Shown: positions 8,454 through 17,749, counted from the stretch's first letter. The stretch: DNA of 64,000 nucleotides from Lysobacter spongiicola DSM 21749 (GCF_900167055.1 NZ_FUXP01000004.1:124001-188000), one strand, 5' to 3'. The notes: a model not told the origin generated them from the sequence alone. Made by a program: numbers and translations.

Positions 8454-10526
8454 ATGCACGAGAACATCATCGACGCCCTGCGCCGCGGCGCTGCCGACGA
8501 GGCGCTGACGGCCGCACGCGAAGCGGTCGCCGCGCAGCCGCAGGATCCGATGGCCCAGCGCCTGCTGGCGGCAGCGCTGCGGCTCGCCGGTGATCGCGAA
8601 GGCGCCGTCGAGGCCATCGATCGTGCCGTGGCGCTCGCGCCCGACGACGCCAGCATTCAACTGGAGCGGGCGGGGTTGCTGCTGCAGGAACGCAAGCTGG
8701 ACGAGGCCGAGGCCGCACTCGCCCGGAGCGTTGGTCTGGATCCGAACCAGTTCCCGGCGTACATCGTACAGGCGCAATTGGCCCTGGCCCGTGGGGAAAT
8801 CGAAGAGGCCGAGCGCCTCGCACGGACCGCCGCCCGCATTGCGCCCGAGCATCCGCAGCTGGCAGCGGTGGAGGGCAGCATCGCGCTCCGTCGTGGTGAC
8901 GCCGACCGTGGCCTGGCCATACTGTCGGCCGCTGCAAAACGTTGGCCATGGGAAGGCACGCTGCGGCACTCCCTGGGTTTCGCCTATTGGGCCAAGGGCC
9001 ATCTCGCATTTGCCGAGGAGGCTTTCCGTGCCCTTCGAGAGGCCAAGCCGGATTCGATGTCGTTGCGTTTCCTGCTCGCGGACCTGATGCGTCAGCAAGG
9101 TCGCCCGGGAGATGCGTTGGCGGAGCTGGAGCCGTTGCTGCGTGATCCGTCCGCTACCCCCGCGATGCGTCGGATGGTGGGGGAGCTGGAGCTTGCGGCA
9201 GGTCGCAACGAGGCTGCTGAACTCCATTTGCGGGAGTCGCTGCTGGAACACCCTGGAGAGCGGCGGACACTGCTGGCACTCATCGAAGCGTGGCGTCGGC
9301 TTGGTGACTCCGACGGTGCCCGCGGCACGTTGGACCGCCTGTTGGAGATCCATCCCGGCAATGTCGATCTCTGGCGGGCACGGTTGATGTTCGAAGAATA
9401 CGCAAGCGAGGGCGCGGTGGCGGTAGTGGACAGGTGGCTCGCGGCGACCCCCGATTCTGTCCCTGCGCTTGAGGCCCGGGCGACGCTGCACGACGCAGCA
9501 GGCAGGGGGGAGGAGGCCGAAGCAGTAGCGCGCCGCATCACGGAGCTTCAACCAGGCCATGCCGCGGCGGAAATGCGGATCGTCAGGGGCTTGCTCTCGC
9601 GTGATCCGGAGGCGGGCATTGAGCACATTGAACGGCTGCTATCCGCCGCGGACAATGAACAGGCCAGCCGACAGTTGCGCCAGGCGCTGGGGCGTGCGCT
9701 GGACATTGCGGGACAGCCCGCCGCCGCGGCGGCAACCTGGGCCGAATTGCATGTGGAGCTGGCACCGCGGCGCCTGCCACTTCCCGAGCCGGCTCCCGCT
9801 CGGACGGAGTGGCCGCGATCCGGAGAGCTGTCCGAGCCTGCGCCGGCGGTGATCCTGCTGTGGGGGACGCCCGGTTCGATGGTCGAACGCCTCGCTGCCA
9901 CGCTTCAGGGCAACGGCCTTCCGCTGAGGGCAGATCGGCTGGGAGAGGATCCGCCGGACGATCTGTTCCAGCGCTTCTCTACCATCCGCCAACTGGCGAG
10001 CGGAGAGGCTGATCCACTCGGCCTGGTCGAGGAGTGGCGCGCCGCCTTGCCCGCGCGCGGCATCAGCGACGGCCAGATCCACGACCTGCTCTTGTGGTGG
10101 GACAACGCGGCGCTCATCGCGCTGCGCCCCCATCTACCAAACGCGCAGCTTGTCTTCGCATTGCGGGACCCGCGCGACATGCTGCTGGATTGGCTTGCGT
10201 TCGGTGCCCAGGCCCCGTTTGCCCTGGAAACACCGATGGCAGGCGCCCGGTGGATGGCGGATGTGCTTGCCCAGATCGCAGACATCCACGAGCAAGGCCT
10301 TTTTCCCCATCAGCTGGTCAGGATGGACGCTGTCGTTGATGATCCCGAGGGGATCGCTGCCGCCCTCGCCCCGATCCTGTCGTCCGGATTGCGGCCTCTG
10401 CCGGCGGAGCGATTGGGCGGCGAACGCCTGCCAGCAGGGCACTGGCGCCGGTTCCACGAGCCACTCGGCGAAGCCTTCGCGCTGCTGGAGCCGGTCGCGC
10501 GCCGACTGGGCTACGCGGCCGACTGA
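8454..10526 (+). CDS. TPR protein with degenerate sulfotransferase-like C-terminal domain
   Basis: A 690-residue protein. Residues 1 to about 460 are consecutive tetratricopeptide-type helical pairs with alternating Ala/Leu/Gly spacing (ALRLAGDREGAVEAIDRAV, AEAALARSVGLDPNQFPAY and so on). Residues from about 465 resemble a PAPS-dependent sulfotransferase fold: VILLWGTPGS stands where the 5'-phosphosulfate loop (usually PRSGT) should be, and VFALRDPRDMLLDWL fits the 3'-phosphate loop. The first loop has lost its Arg, so catalysis is doubtful. TPR-sulfotransferase fusions are common in proteobacteria. No signal peptide, so probably cytoplasmic. A start at 8424 is less likely. Confidence 0.82.
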   Translation: MHENIIDALRRGAADEALTAAREAVAAQPQDPMAQRLLAAALRLAGDREGAVEAIDRAVALAPDDASIQLERAGLLLQERKLDEAEAALARSVGLDPNQFPAYIVQAQLALARGEIEEAERLARTAARIAPEHPQLAAVEGSIALRRGDADRGLAILSAAAKRWPWEGTLRHSLGFAYWAKGHLAFAEEAFRALREAKPDSMSLRFLLADLMRQQGRPGDALAELEPLLRDPSATPAMRRMVGELELAAGRNEAAELHLRESLLEHPGERRTLLALIEAWRRLGDSDGARGTLDRLLEIHPGNVDLWRARLMFEEYASEGAVAVVDRWLAATPDSVPALEARATLHDAAGRGEEAEAVARRITELQPGHAAAEMRIVRGLLSRDPEAGIEHIERLLSAADNEQASRQLRQALGRALDIAGQPAAAAATWAELHVELAPRRLPLPEPAPARTEWPRSGELSEPAPAVILLWGTPGSMVERLAATLQGNGLPLRADRLGEDPPDDLFQRFSTIRQLASGEADPLGLVEEWRAALPARGISDGQIHDLLLWWDNAALIALRPHLPNAQLVFALRDPRDMLLDWLAFGAQAPFALETPMAGARWMADVLAQIADIHEQGLFPHQLVRMDAVVDDPEGIAAALAPILSSGLRPLPAERLGGERLPAGHWRRFHEPLGEAFALLEPVARRLGYAAD

Positions 10527-10592
10527 CGAGGCGGGCATCCGGCGGTCACGCCGGCTCTGGCAGACTCCCCGCGTCCCCCAAGGAGCCGCACG

Positions 10593-11231
10593 ATGCACAT
10601 CCGCAGCGACAGTTTCGACCACCACGCACCGATCCCCGCCCGGTTCGCGGCCGGCCAGCGTGACGGAAAGGATGTCGGCTTCGGCCGCAACCTCAACCCG
10701 CACCTGGCGTGGCGCGATGCCCCTCCGGAGACCCGCTCGTTCGCGCTGCTGTGCATCGACGCCGACGCCCCGACCGTGCCGGAGATGGCGGGCAAGGAAG
10801 GGGTGGAGATCCCGTTCGACCAGCCGCGTACCGATTTCTGCCACTGGGCGATGATCGACATCCCGCCGCACGTCGACGGGATCGCCGAAGGCAGCTGCAG
10901 CAACGGCGTTACTCCTCACGGAAAACGCGATCCCAAGGGTCCGGAGGGCAGCCGCCAGGGCCTGAATGACTACACGGGCTGGTTCGCCCAGGATCCCGAC
11001 CTCACGGGCGAATGGCTCGGCTACGACGGGCCGTTCCCGCCGCCCAACGACCGCCGTCCGCATCGCTATTTCTTCCGGCTGTACGCACTGGACGTGTCAC
11101 GGCTGGACGTGGGCGAACGCTTCACCTGTGCCGACGTGCAGCGCGCGATGCAACACCACGTGCTGGCCGAGGCCCTGCTGCAGGGGGTCTACACCCTGCA
11201 TCCCGAAGTCGAGGCCCGTAGCGCCTCCTGA
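10593..11231 (+). CDS. PEBP family protein (YbhB/YbcL-like)
   Basis: A 212-residue phosphatidylethanolamine-binding-protein fold. Recognisable pieces are SFALLCIDADAPT near the ligand pocket (Asp-x-Asp-Ala-Pro), the HWAMIDIPP strand, and the HRYFFRLYALDV strand typical of the bacterial YbhB branch. The insertion with GKRDPKGPEGSRQGLNDY matches longer bacterial members. Bacterial PEBP proteins have no firmly known reaction. There is no signal peptide. It faces uppP, which ends 25 bases away on the other strand. Confidence 0.87.
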   Translation: MHIRSDSFDHHAPIPARFAAGQRDGKDVGFGRNLNPHLAWRDAPPETRSFALLCIDADAPTVPEMAGKEGVEIPFDQPRTDFCHWAMIDIPPHVDGIAEGSCSNGVTPHGKRDPKGPEGSRQGLNDYTGWFAQDPDLTGEWLGYDGPFPPPNDRRPHRYFFRLYALDVSRLDVGERFTCADVQRAMQHHVLAEALLQGVYTLHPEVEARSAS

Positions 11232-11255
11232 ACCGTCGCGGGCGGGGCGGCTGCC

Positions 11256-12050
11256 TCAGTCGCCCGCCGGCAACCACAGCAGCAGCGCAGCGCCCAGCAC
11301 GATCCGGTAGATCGCGAAGGGCGTGTAGCTGTGCTGCTTGATGTAGCCCAGCAGCCAGCGCACCGCGATGAAGCCGGTCACCGTCGCCGCCGCGAACGCG
11401 ACGCCCAGCTCGCCCCAGGCCACCGGATCGGCGCCGCTGTCGAGGAAGTGCTCCAGCAGCGCGTAGGCGCTGGCGGCGAACATCGTGGGGATGCCCACCA
11501 GGAACACGAATTCAGTCGCCGCCGAACGGTTGCCGGTACCGGCCAGCATCGCCATGAAGATTGCTGCGGCCGAGCGAGAGGTGCCGGGGAACACGCCGGC
11601 CACCACCTGTGCGAGGCCGACCAGGATCGCGACCGTCCACGTGATCTGCATCGACGCCGGCCGCCGGGCCGCGAGGCGCTCGGCCACCAGCATCCAGATG
11701 CCGCCGAGGATCAGTGCGATGGCGATGGGCGAGACCGTTTCCGGCAGCTCCCAACCCATCATCCGCACTGGCAGGCCCACCACCGCCGTCACTGCGAACG
11801 CCACGGCCAGCTTGGCGAGGTAGTCACGGTTCTCCCGCTCGCCCAGGCCGGTGCCCAGCGCCCACAGCCGCCGGCGGAACACGAGCGTGATCGCCAGGAT
11901 CGCTCCCGCCTGGATGACGATGTTGAACAGGTCCGGCCTCGCGCCCAGCCAGTGCTGCGCGATCAGCAGGTGGCCGGTGCTGGAAATGGGCAGGAATTCG
12001 GTCAGCCCTTCGAGGATGCCGAGCAGCAGGGCGGCGAGGATGTCTGGCAT
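11256..12050 (-). CDS. uppP: Undecaprenyl-diphosphatase UppP (BacA)
   Basis: A 264-residue multi-pass inner-membrane protein that recycles the undecaprenyl carrier for peptidoglycan and other envelope polymers. The catalytic signature EGLTEFLPISSTGHL lies at residues 14-28, and the second conserved motif FPGTSRSAAAI is present. Hydrophobic segments cover most of the protein, and length matches E. coli UppP (273). The start is the ATG at 12050, which gives the family-typical MPDILAALLLGILEG opening; an upstream in-frame start at 12110 would add proline-rich non-homologous residues. Confidence 0.95.
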   Translation of the reverse strand: MPDILAALLLGILEGLTEFLPISSTGHLLIAQHWLGARPDLFNIVIQAGAILAITLVFRRRLWALGTGLGERENRDYLAKLAVAFAVTAVVGLPVRMMGWELPETVSPIAIALILGGIWMLVAERLAARRPASMQITWTVAILVGLAQVVAGVFPGTSRSAAAIFMAMLAGTGNRSAATEFVFLVGIPTMFAASAYALLEHFLDSGADPVAWGELGVAFAAATVTGFIAVRWLLGYIKQHSYTPFAIYRIVLGAALLLWLPAGD

Positions 12051-12135
12051 GGCGGGGCCGCAGAGGCGCGAAGTGGGTGGCGGGGCAGGATACCCCGCCA
12101 GCGTTCGCACCGATCAGGCGCGATGGGTCCAGGGA

Positions 12136-12152
12136 CGCACCTGGGTGGTGCG
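12136..12152. promoter_or_regulatory. Candidate NtrC binding site upstream of glnA
   Basis: The dyad GCACC at 12137-12141 and GGTGC at 12147-12151, separated by five bases, matches the NtrC consensus (GCAC-N7-GTGC). It sits about 64 bp before the -24 element of the glnA promoter, a usual enhancer distance. NtrB and NtrC are encoded just downstream of glnA. A second full site is not obvious. Confidence 0.6.
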
Positions 12153-12214
12153 CGCTTTGGCCAAGGCCTCCCTCGACACGTAAAGGAATCAACAGGTTGC
12201 GCGGCTCACACGGT

Positions 12215-12230
12215 TGGCACGCCGCTTGCT
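12215..12230 (+). promoter_or_regulatory. Sigma-54 (RpoN) promoter of glnA
   Basis: TGGCAC at 12215-12220, five bases, then TTGCT at 12226-12230 is a full match to the -24/-12 consensus (TGGCAC-N5-TTGCW). Transcription should start near 12240, leaving a leader of about 27 bases before the glnA ATG. Together with the upstream NtrC-like dyad this is classical nitrogen-limitation control. Confidence 0.85.
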
Positions 12231-12266
12231 GTCTCCTAGGCAGTCTTCCCACCCAGCCGAGTCCCC

Positions 12267-13676
12267 ATGTCCATCGAGAACGTCGAAAAGCTCATCAAGG
12301 AACACAAGGTCGAGTTCATCGACCTGCGCTTCGCCGACATGCGCGGCGTGCAGCACCACGTCACCTATCCCGCCTCGATCATCGAGCCCGGCCTGTTCGA
12401 GGACGGCAAGATGTTCGACGGCTCGTCGATCAGTGGCTGGAAGGGCATCCACGATTCGGACATGGTGTTGCTGCCGGATCCGTCGACGGCGTTCCTCGAT
12501 CCGTTCACCGCCGACCCGACGCTGGTGGTGACCTGCGACATCCTCGATCCGGCGACCATGCAGGCCTACACGCGTGACCCGCGCGGCATCGCCAAGCGCG
12601 CCGAGGCCTACCTCAAGTCCAGCGGGATCGCCGACCAGGCCTTCTTCGGGCCGGAGCCGGAGTTCTTCATCTTCGACAGCGTTCGCTACGCCAACGAGAT
12701 GGGACACACCTTCTTCCACATCGATTCGGAAGAGGCGCACTGGAACTCCTCGCGCGAGTACGCCGGCGGCAACACCGGCTACCGTCCGGGCGTGAAGGGC
12801 GGGTACTTCCCGGTGGCGCCGCTGGATTCGCTGCACGACATCCGCGCCGAGATGTGCAAGACGCTGGAGGCCGTGGGCATCGAGGTCGAGGTGCACCACC
12901 ACGAAGTCGCCAACGCCGGCCAGTGCGAGATCGGCACCAAGTTCAACTCGCTGACCCGCAAGGCCGACGAACTGCTGACGATGAAGTACATCGTCAAGAA
13001 CGTTGCCCACCGCAACGGCAAGACCGCGACCTTCATGCCCAAGCCCATCGTCGGCGACAACGGCAGCGGCATGCACGTGCACCAGTCGCTGGCCAAGGGC
13101 GGCAACAACCTGTTCTCCGGCGACGGCTACGGCGGCCTGAGCCAGATGGCGCTGTGGTACATCGGCGGCATCTTCAAGCACGCCCGCGCGATCAACGCCT
13201 TCACCAACGCCACCACCAACAGCTACAAGCGGCTGGTGCCGGGCTTCGAGGCGCCGGTGATGCTTGCGTATTCGGCCAGCAACCGCTCGGCCAGCTGCCG
13301 CATCCCGTACGTGGCCAACCCGAAAGCGCGCCGCATCGAGATGCGCTTCCCCGACCCGATGAATTCGGGCTACCTGATCTTCACCGCGCTGATGATGGCC
13401 GGCCTGGACGGCATCAAGAACCAGATCGACCCGGGCGAGCCGGCCGACAAGGATCTCTACGACCTGCCGCCGGAAGAGGCCAAGGACATCCCGACGGTCT
13501 GCCACAGCCTGGACCAGGCGCTGGAAGCGCTCGACGGCGACCGCGAGTTCCTGAAGGCGGGCGGCGTATTCACCGACGACTTCATCGACGCCTACATCGC
13601 GCTGAAGATGAAGGAAGTCACCGCCTTCCGCGCCGCGACCCATCCGCTCGAGTACCAGATGTACTACGCGATCTAG
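12267..13676 (+). CDS. glnA: Glutamine synthetase type I (GlnA)
   Basis: A 469-residue class I-beta glutamine synthetase, exactly the E. coli length, making glutamine from glutamate, ammonia and ATP. Visible signatures include the [10 protein letters not shown] strand, the metal-site [16 protein letters not shown], the ATP-binding [11 protein letters not shown] region and the adenylylation loop DLYDLPPEE with Tyr at residue 398 (397 after Met removal), so GlnE-type control is expected. It has its own sigma-54 promoter and is followed by a terminator hairpin, making it monocistronic, with ntrB-ntrC next on the same strand. Confidence 0.98.
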   Translation: MSIENVEKLIKEHKVEFIDLRFADMRGVQHHVTYPASIIEPGLFEDGKMFDGSSISGWKGIHDSDMVLLPDPSTAFLDPFTADPTLVVTCDILDPATMQAYTRDPRGIAKRAEAYLKSSGIADQAFFGPEPEFFIFDSVRYANEMGHTFFHIDSEEAHWNSSREYAGGNTGYRPGVKGGYFPVAPLDSLHDIRAEMCKTLEAVGIEVEVHHHEVANAGQCEIGTKFNSLTRKADELLTMKYIVKNVAHRNGKTATFMPKPIVGDNGSGMHVHQSLAKGGNNLFSGDGYGGLSQMALWYIGGIFKHARAINAFTNATTNSYKRLVPGFEAPVMLAYSASNRSASCRIPYVANPKARRIEMRFPDPMNSGYLIFTALMMAGLDGIKNQIDPGEPADKDLYDLPPEEAKDIPTVCHSLDQALEALDGDREFLKAGGVFTDDFIDAYIALKMKEVTAFRAATHPLEYQMYYAI

Positions 13677-13704
13677 TCGCGGCGGTTCGCATCACATCGC
13701 AAGA

Positions 13705-13738
13705 CAACGGCCCGGCAACCCCGGGCCGTTTCCCTTTC
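13705..13738 (+). terminator. Rho-independent terminator after glnA
   Basis: An 8-bp perfect stem (CGGCCCGG at 13708-13715, CCGGGCCG at 13721-13728) with a five-base loop is followed by a pyrimidine run TTTCCCTTT. It lies 30 bases past the glnA stop. Confidence 0.8.
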
Positions 13739-13747
13739 CGCAGGCAG

Positions 13748-13772
13748 GTAGGAGCGACGTAAGTCGCGACCC
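13748..13772. repeat. REP-like 'GTAGGAGCG' intergenic repeat, copy 1
   Basis: GTAGGAGCGAC, a short loop, then GTCGCGACCC forms a small hairpin. A close variant lies at 14030, after the inverted-repeat block. The element resembles the REP-like repeat widespread between genes of xanthomonads and pseudomonads. Confidence 0.7.
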
Positions 13773-13871
13773 ACTGACAGCACATCGGCCATCGATCAAC
13801 GCGCATCTCCAACTACGCGCCGCCAGGTCTCGAACACGGCACCCAGGAGTGCGGCGTCTCGCGCCGGATGT

Positions 13872-13991
13872 CTCGCCGGCTCCGGCGAGAGCGGCGCCTC
13901 GGCCGGATGTTGCCGCCCGGTTCGATCGGCCATCCATGGCCGACTCACCGGCCGCGGCCATCCATGGCCGCTCCGGCAACATCCGGCCGAG
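13872..13991. repeat. Nested inverted-repeat block between glnA and ntrB
   Basis: The segment holds a hairpin of 8-bp arms (CTCGCCGG 13872-13879, CCGGCGAG 13882-13889). A larger dyad with 18-bp perfect arms follows (13898-13915 and 13974-13991, key core CCGGATGTTGCC and its complement). Inside the larger loop the 15-bp self-complementary motif GGCCATCCATGGCCG occurs twice as a direct repeat (13928-13942 and 13956-13970). The whole can fold into a cruciform or long RNA hairpin. No convincing reading frame covers the 433-bp gap (13677-14109), which otherwise holds only the glnA terminator and two REP-like copies. Confidence 0.75.
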
Positions 13992-14029
13992 CCACCGCAT
14001 CGGCGGTTGGTTTCCATGTCGCGGCCCCT

Positions 14030-14058
14030 GTAGGAGCGGCTTCAGCCGCGACCCACCG
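14030..14058. repeat. REP-like 'GTAGGAGCG' intergenic repeat, copy 2
   Basis: GTAGGAGCGGC, TTCA loop, then GCCGCGACCCACC is a variant of the copy at 13748 with compensating base changes in the stem (GGC/GCC instead of GAC/GTC). The compensation suggests the hairpin itself is conserved. It ends about 50 bases before ntrB. Confidence 0.7.
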
Positions 14059-14109
14059 TTTCGTCCCTTGCGCCGATTCCCGCCGCCGTTGCTGCACTAA
14101 TATGGTGCG

Positions 14110-15150
14110 ATGCCCGACACTCCACCGCCACCGGACGCCGACACCCTGACCACTCCACTGGCGTGGACAGGTGCGGACGGCGCCATCTCCGGCTGCAACC
14201 AGGCGTTCGCGCGCTGGCTGGGCGTGGGATCCCGTCGCGTGGTCGGGCGGCCGTTGGCGAGCCTGGATGCCGGCCTGCCCGAGCGCCTCGCCGATGCCGT
14301 GGCCCGGATCGGACCTGACACCGCACCGCTGCGCCTGCGCCGGGTCCACCTGCGGCACCCGGAAGCCGAGGAGCGTTTTGCAGACCTGTGGCTGAGCGCC
14401 CACGGCGATGGGGTGCTGGTGGAGGCGCATCCGGTCGACGAGTTTCCCGGCGAGGATCCGGCGCTGTTGCTGCCCGCGGCGTTGACCGCCTCGCTCAAGG
14501 GCCTGGCGCACGAGCTGCGAAATCCGCTGGCGGGCCTCAAGGGGGCGGCGCAACTGTTGGGGCGGCGGGTCGGGGATGCGGCGTCGAAGGAGCTGGTCGA
14601 GCTGATCGACGGGGAGGTGGCGCGGCTGGCGGCATTGCTGGACCAGCTGCTGACCCCGGCGCCGCCGAGGCCGCACGCGGCGCTGAACATCCATGCGGTG
14701 CTGGAGCGGGTGCTGCGGTTGGCCGAGAGCGATGCCGGCTGGGCGGTGCGGCTGGTGCGCGACTACGACCCGAGCCTGCCCGAGTTCGCCGGCGACGCCG
14801 ATCGCCTCACGCAGGCGTTGTGGAACCTGGTGCGCAATGCAATCGAGGCCGGTGCTGGCACCATCTCGTTGCGCACCCGGGTCGAACATGGCCTGCGGAT
14901 CGGCGAACAGGCGCACCCGGTGGCACTGCGGATGGAGATCGTGGACGACGGTCGCGGCGTGCCCGAAGAGTTGGCCGAGCGCGTGTTCCTGCCACTGGTG
15001 TCCGGCCGCGCCGAAGGCACGGGGTTGGGGCTGGCGCTGGCGCAACAGGTGGCGCGCGAGCATCGCGGCTCGCTTGCCTATCGATCGAGGCCGGGCCACA
15101 CCGTGTTCACCCTGCTGCTGCCAATGGTCGCGGCGGAGGCGGTGGCATGA
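14110..15150 (+). CDS. ntrB: Nitrogen-regulation histidine kinase NtrB (GlnL)
   Basis: A 346-residue cytoplasmic two-component kinase. The N-terminal PAS-type region (DGAISGCNQAFARWLGVGS) is followed by the H box LAHELRNPLAGLKGAAQ with His at residue 134, the N box LVRNAIEA, and the G boxes DDGRGVPEEL and GTGLGLALAQ. No membrane segment is present, as expected for NtrB, which senses nitrogen state through PII and phosphorylates or dephosphorylates NtrC. The stop codon overlaps the ntrC start (ATGA), so the pair is translationally coupled. Confidence 0.95.
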   Translation: MPDTPPPPDADTLTTPLAWTGADGAISGCNQAFARWLGVGSRRVVGRPLASLDAGLPERLADAVARIGPDTAPLRLRRVHLRHPEAEERFADLWLSAHGDGVLVEAHPVDEFPGEDPALLLPAALTASLKGLAHELRNPLAGLKGAAQLLGRRVGDAASKELVELIDGEVARLAALLDQLLTPAPPRPHAALNIHAVLERVLRLAESDAGWAVRLVRDYDPSLPEFAGDADRLTQALWNLVRNAIEAGAGTISLRTRVEHGLRIGEQAHPVALRMEIVDDGRGVPEELAERVFLPLVSGRAEGTGLGLALAQQVAREHRGSLAYRSRPGHTVFTLLLPMVAAEAVA

Positions 15151-16574
15151 GCACGGCCCGGATATGGATCGTCGACGATGACCGCAGCGTGCGGTTCGTC
15201 CTCGCCACGGCACTGCGCGATGCCGGCTACGAGGTCGAGCAGTTCGAAGGCAGCGATTCAGCGCTGCGGGCACTGGCCGAGGCCGATGCGGCGGCCCTGC
15301 CATCGCTGCTGTTCACCGACGTGCGCATGCCCGGCGACGACGGGCTGGTCCTGCTCGAGCGCCTGAAGTCGAGGATGCCCGACCTGCCGGTGGTCGTGAT
15401 GAGTGCCTATACCGACGTCGCCAGTACCGCCGGTGCATTCCGGGGCGGCGCGCGCGAATTCCTCTCCAAGCCTTTCGACCTGGACGAAGCGGTGGCGCTG
15501 GCGGCGCGCACCCTGGCAGCGGTTGGCGAGCCGGCGGCGGCGCAGGCTGGGCCGACCGGCGATGCCGACGGGCTGCTGGTCGGCAGTTCCGCACCGATGC
15601 GGGAGCTGTTCCGGGCGATCGGCCGGCTGGCACAGGCGCCGCTGTCGGTGCTGGTCACCGGCGAAACCGGCACCGGCAAGGAACTGGTGGCCCGGGCCCT
15701 GCATCGTGAATCGCCGCGTGCCCGCAAGCCATTCGTAGCGCTCAATACCGCGGCCATCCCCGCCGAGCTGCTGGAGTCCGAATTGTTCGGCCACGAGGCG
15801 GGCGCATTCACCGGCGCCACCCGTCGGCACCAGGGCCGTTTCGAACAGGCCGACGGCGGCACGTTGTTCCTCGACGAGATCGGCGACATGCCGTTGCCGT
15901 TGCAGACCCGCTTGCTGCGCGTGCTGGCCGAAGGCGAGTTCTTCCGCGTCGGCGGCCGCGAGCTGATCCGGGTCGACGTGCGGGTGGTCGCCGCCACCCA
16001 CCAGGACCTGGAGCAGCGGGTGGCCGATGGCCGCTTCCGCGCCGACCTCCTGCACCGGCTCGACGTGGTGCGCCTGCAACTGCCGCCACTACGGGAGCGC
16101 TCCGGCGACGTGCGCGAACTGGCGGAACGTTTCCTCGCCGGTGCCGCCAAACGTTTCGGCACCGCCCCCAAGCGGCTGCGGCCCGAAGCCGTCGAGCGCA
16201 TGCGAGCGCACAATTGGCCCGGCAACGTGCGGGAGCTGGAAAACCTGTGCTGGCGGCTGGCAGTGTTCAGTGCCGGCGACTCGATCGGTGGCGACGAGGT
16301 ACAGGCGGCGCTGGGCCGGCGTCGCCATGTCGCAGGTGGCACGCCGGCAACGACGGATTCCGGGTGGACCGGTGCGCTGCAGCACTGGGTCCGCAATCGC
16401 CTCGAAGCAGGCGATCCTTCGATCCACGCCGAGGCGCTGGAGCAGTTCGACCGGGTGCTGCTGGAAACCGCGCTGGAGCATACCGGTGGCCGCCGCGCCG
16501 AGGCCGCGGCGCGGCTGGGGGTTGGCCGCAACACGCTCAGCCGTAAACTGAAGCCGAAGCGCCCGCGCGGCTGA
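15147..16574 (+). CDS. ntrC: Sigma-54-dependent response regulator NtrC (GlnG)
   Basis: A 475-residue enhancer-binding protein. The receiver domain opens with [14 protein letters not shown] and has the phospho-acceptor Asp in [10 protein letters not shown] at about residue 58. The AAA+ domain has Walker A GETGTGKE, the sigma-54 contact loop GAFTGA at about residue 219, and [10 protein letters not shown] as Walker B. The C-terminal Fis-type helix-turn-helix ends [20 protein letters not shown]. It should activate glnA from the sigma-54 promoter at 12215. The ATG at 15147 overlaps the ntrB stop. Confidence 0.96.
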   Translation: MSTARIWIVDDDRSVRFVLATALRDAGYEVEQFEGSDSALRALAEADAAALPSLLFTDVRMPGDDGLVLLERLKSRMPDLPVVVMSAYTDVASTAGAFRGGAREFLSKPFDLDEAVALAARTLAAVGEPAAAQAGPTGDADGLLVGSSAPMRELFRAIGRLAQAPLSVLVTGETGTGKELVARALHRESPRARKPFVALNTAAIPAELLESELFGHEAGAFTGATRRHQGRFEQADGGTLFLDEIGDMPLPLQTRLLRVLAEGEFFRVGGRELIRVDVRVVAATHQDLEQRVADGRFRADLLHRLDVVRLQLPPLRERSGDVRELAERFLAGAAKRFGTAPKRLRPEAVERMRAHNWPGNVRELENLCWRLAVFSAGDSIGGDEVQAALGRRRHVAGGTPATTDSGWTGALQHWVRNRLEAGDPSIHAEALEQFDRVLLETALEHTGGRRAEAAARLGVGRNTLSRKLKPKRPRG

Positions 16575-16644
16575 ATGCGGTTCACTCCGGTTGAACCCGG
16601 CCCGCGCTAGGGTGCCGCCCCACTGTCCTGATCCGGAGACCGCC

Positions 16645-17238
16645 ATGAAGACCGCACTGCTCGCCAGCGCCAGCGCCCTTGTCCTCGCCGCCTGCAGCAC
16701 CACGCCGCAATCGGGCACTTCCACTGCATCGAGCACCCGCGCCGCCGCGCCGGCACCCAGCAGCACCATGGCTTCGACTTCGACCGTGTCCAGCGCCCAC
16801 GTCAACCTCGCCTCCGCGTCGGGCAGCCTGGTCAGCGGGCGCCTCTCGCTGATGCCGATGGGCGGCGGTTTGCACCTGCAGGGCGAGGTCGGCGGGCTGG
16901 CTCCCAACAGTACCCACGCCATCCACATCCATGAGAAGGGCGACTGCAGCGCGGCCGACGCCAGCAGCGCGGGCGGCCACTTCAACCCGACCAGCGACCC
17001 GCACGGCAAGGTCGGCACCCCGACCCACCATGCCGGCGACATGAACAACATCGTCGCCAACGCCGATGGCGTGGCGCAGGTCAACGTGCACGCCCAGGGC
17101 CCGGTGCTGGGTGGCGGCGCGGCGAACGATGCCCTCGGCCGTGCGGTGATCGTGCACGCCGACGGCGATGACTACACCAGCCAGCCTTCCGGCAACGCGG
17201 GCGCCCGGGTCGCCTGCGGCGTGATCACCGCCGGCTGA
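16645..17238 (+). CDS. sodC: Cu/Zn superoxide dismutase lipoprotein SodC
   Basis: A 197-residue exported Cu/Zn superoxide dismutase. The N-terminus has a lipoprotein signal with lipobox LAAC, then a Ser/Thr/Ala linker. Metal-ligand motifs are HAIHIHEKGDCS, GGHFNP, THHAGDMNN, and the CGVI Cys near the end that forms the conserved disulfide. It detoxifies superoxide in the periplasm. The start is the ATG at 16645 with CCGGAG about ten bases upstream. It is a single gene between ntrC and an acetyltransferase gene that starts seven bases after its stop. Confidence 0.95.
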   Translation: MKTALLASASALVLAACSTTPQSGTSTASSTRAAAPAPSSTMASTSTVSSAHVNLASASGSLVSGRLSLMPMGGGLHLQGEVGGLAPNSTHAIHIHEKGDCSAADASSAGGHFNPTSDPHGKVGTPTHHAGDMNNIVANADGVAQVNVHAQGPVLGGGAANDALGRAVIVHADGDDYTSQPSGNAGARVACGVITAG

Positions 17239-17245
17239 CCTGGCG

Positions 17246-17746
17246 ATGCCTGGTCGCATCCGGGTGCGCTCCGCCCAGTCAGCCGACGCCGACCTGCTGG
17301 CCGGTTGGGCGGTCGCCATGGCGATGGAGACCGAACACAAGGCGCTGGATCCGGAGGTCGTGCTCGCGGGTGTGCGCGCGGGCATCGCCAACCCCGGCAA
17401 GGCGCGCTACTTCGTCGCGATGGAAGAGGCGTTGGCGGCCGGCCGCGAGACCCTGGCCGAGCCGGTCGGCATGCTCATGCTGACCAGCGAGTGGAGCGAC
17501 TGGCGCAACGGCGACTGGTGGTGGATACAGAGTGTGTACGTCGCGCCATCGCACCGCCGCCGTGGCGTCTTCGCCGCGTTGTACCGGTATGTCGAACAGC
17601 TGGCACGCGAAGCGCCCGGCGTGATCGGGCTGCGGCTGTACGTCGAGCGCGACAACGGCACCGCGCAGCGGACCTACGGGGCGATGGGCATGGCCGACGC
17701 CGGTTACCGCATCTTCGAGGACGAGTTCCCGCGCCAGCCCGGATGA
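17246..17746 (+). CDS. GNAT-family N-acetyltransferase
   Basis: A 166-residue GNAT protein. The acetyl-CoA loop reads VYVAPSHRRRGVFAALYRYVE (motif A, R/Q-x-x-G-x-G/A variant), preceded by the WWIQS strand and followed by GLRLYVERDNGTAQRTYGAMGM (motif B). The fold opening IRVRSAQSADADLLAGW is typical. The acceptor substrate cannot be told from sequence. Its stop lies four bases from the stop of the opposing gene, and seven bases separate it from sodC, so co-transcription with sodC is likely. Confidence 0.9.
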   Translation: MPGRIRVRSAQSADADLLAGWAVAMAMETEHKALDPEVVLAGVRAGIANPGKARYFVAMEEALAAGRETLAEPVGMLMLTSEWSDWRNGDWWWIQSVYVAPSHRRRGVFAALYRYVEQLAREAPGVIGLRLYVERDNGTAQRTYGAMGMADAGYRIFEDEFPRQPG

Positions 17747-17749
17747 GGG

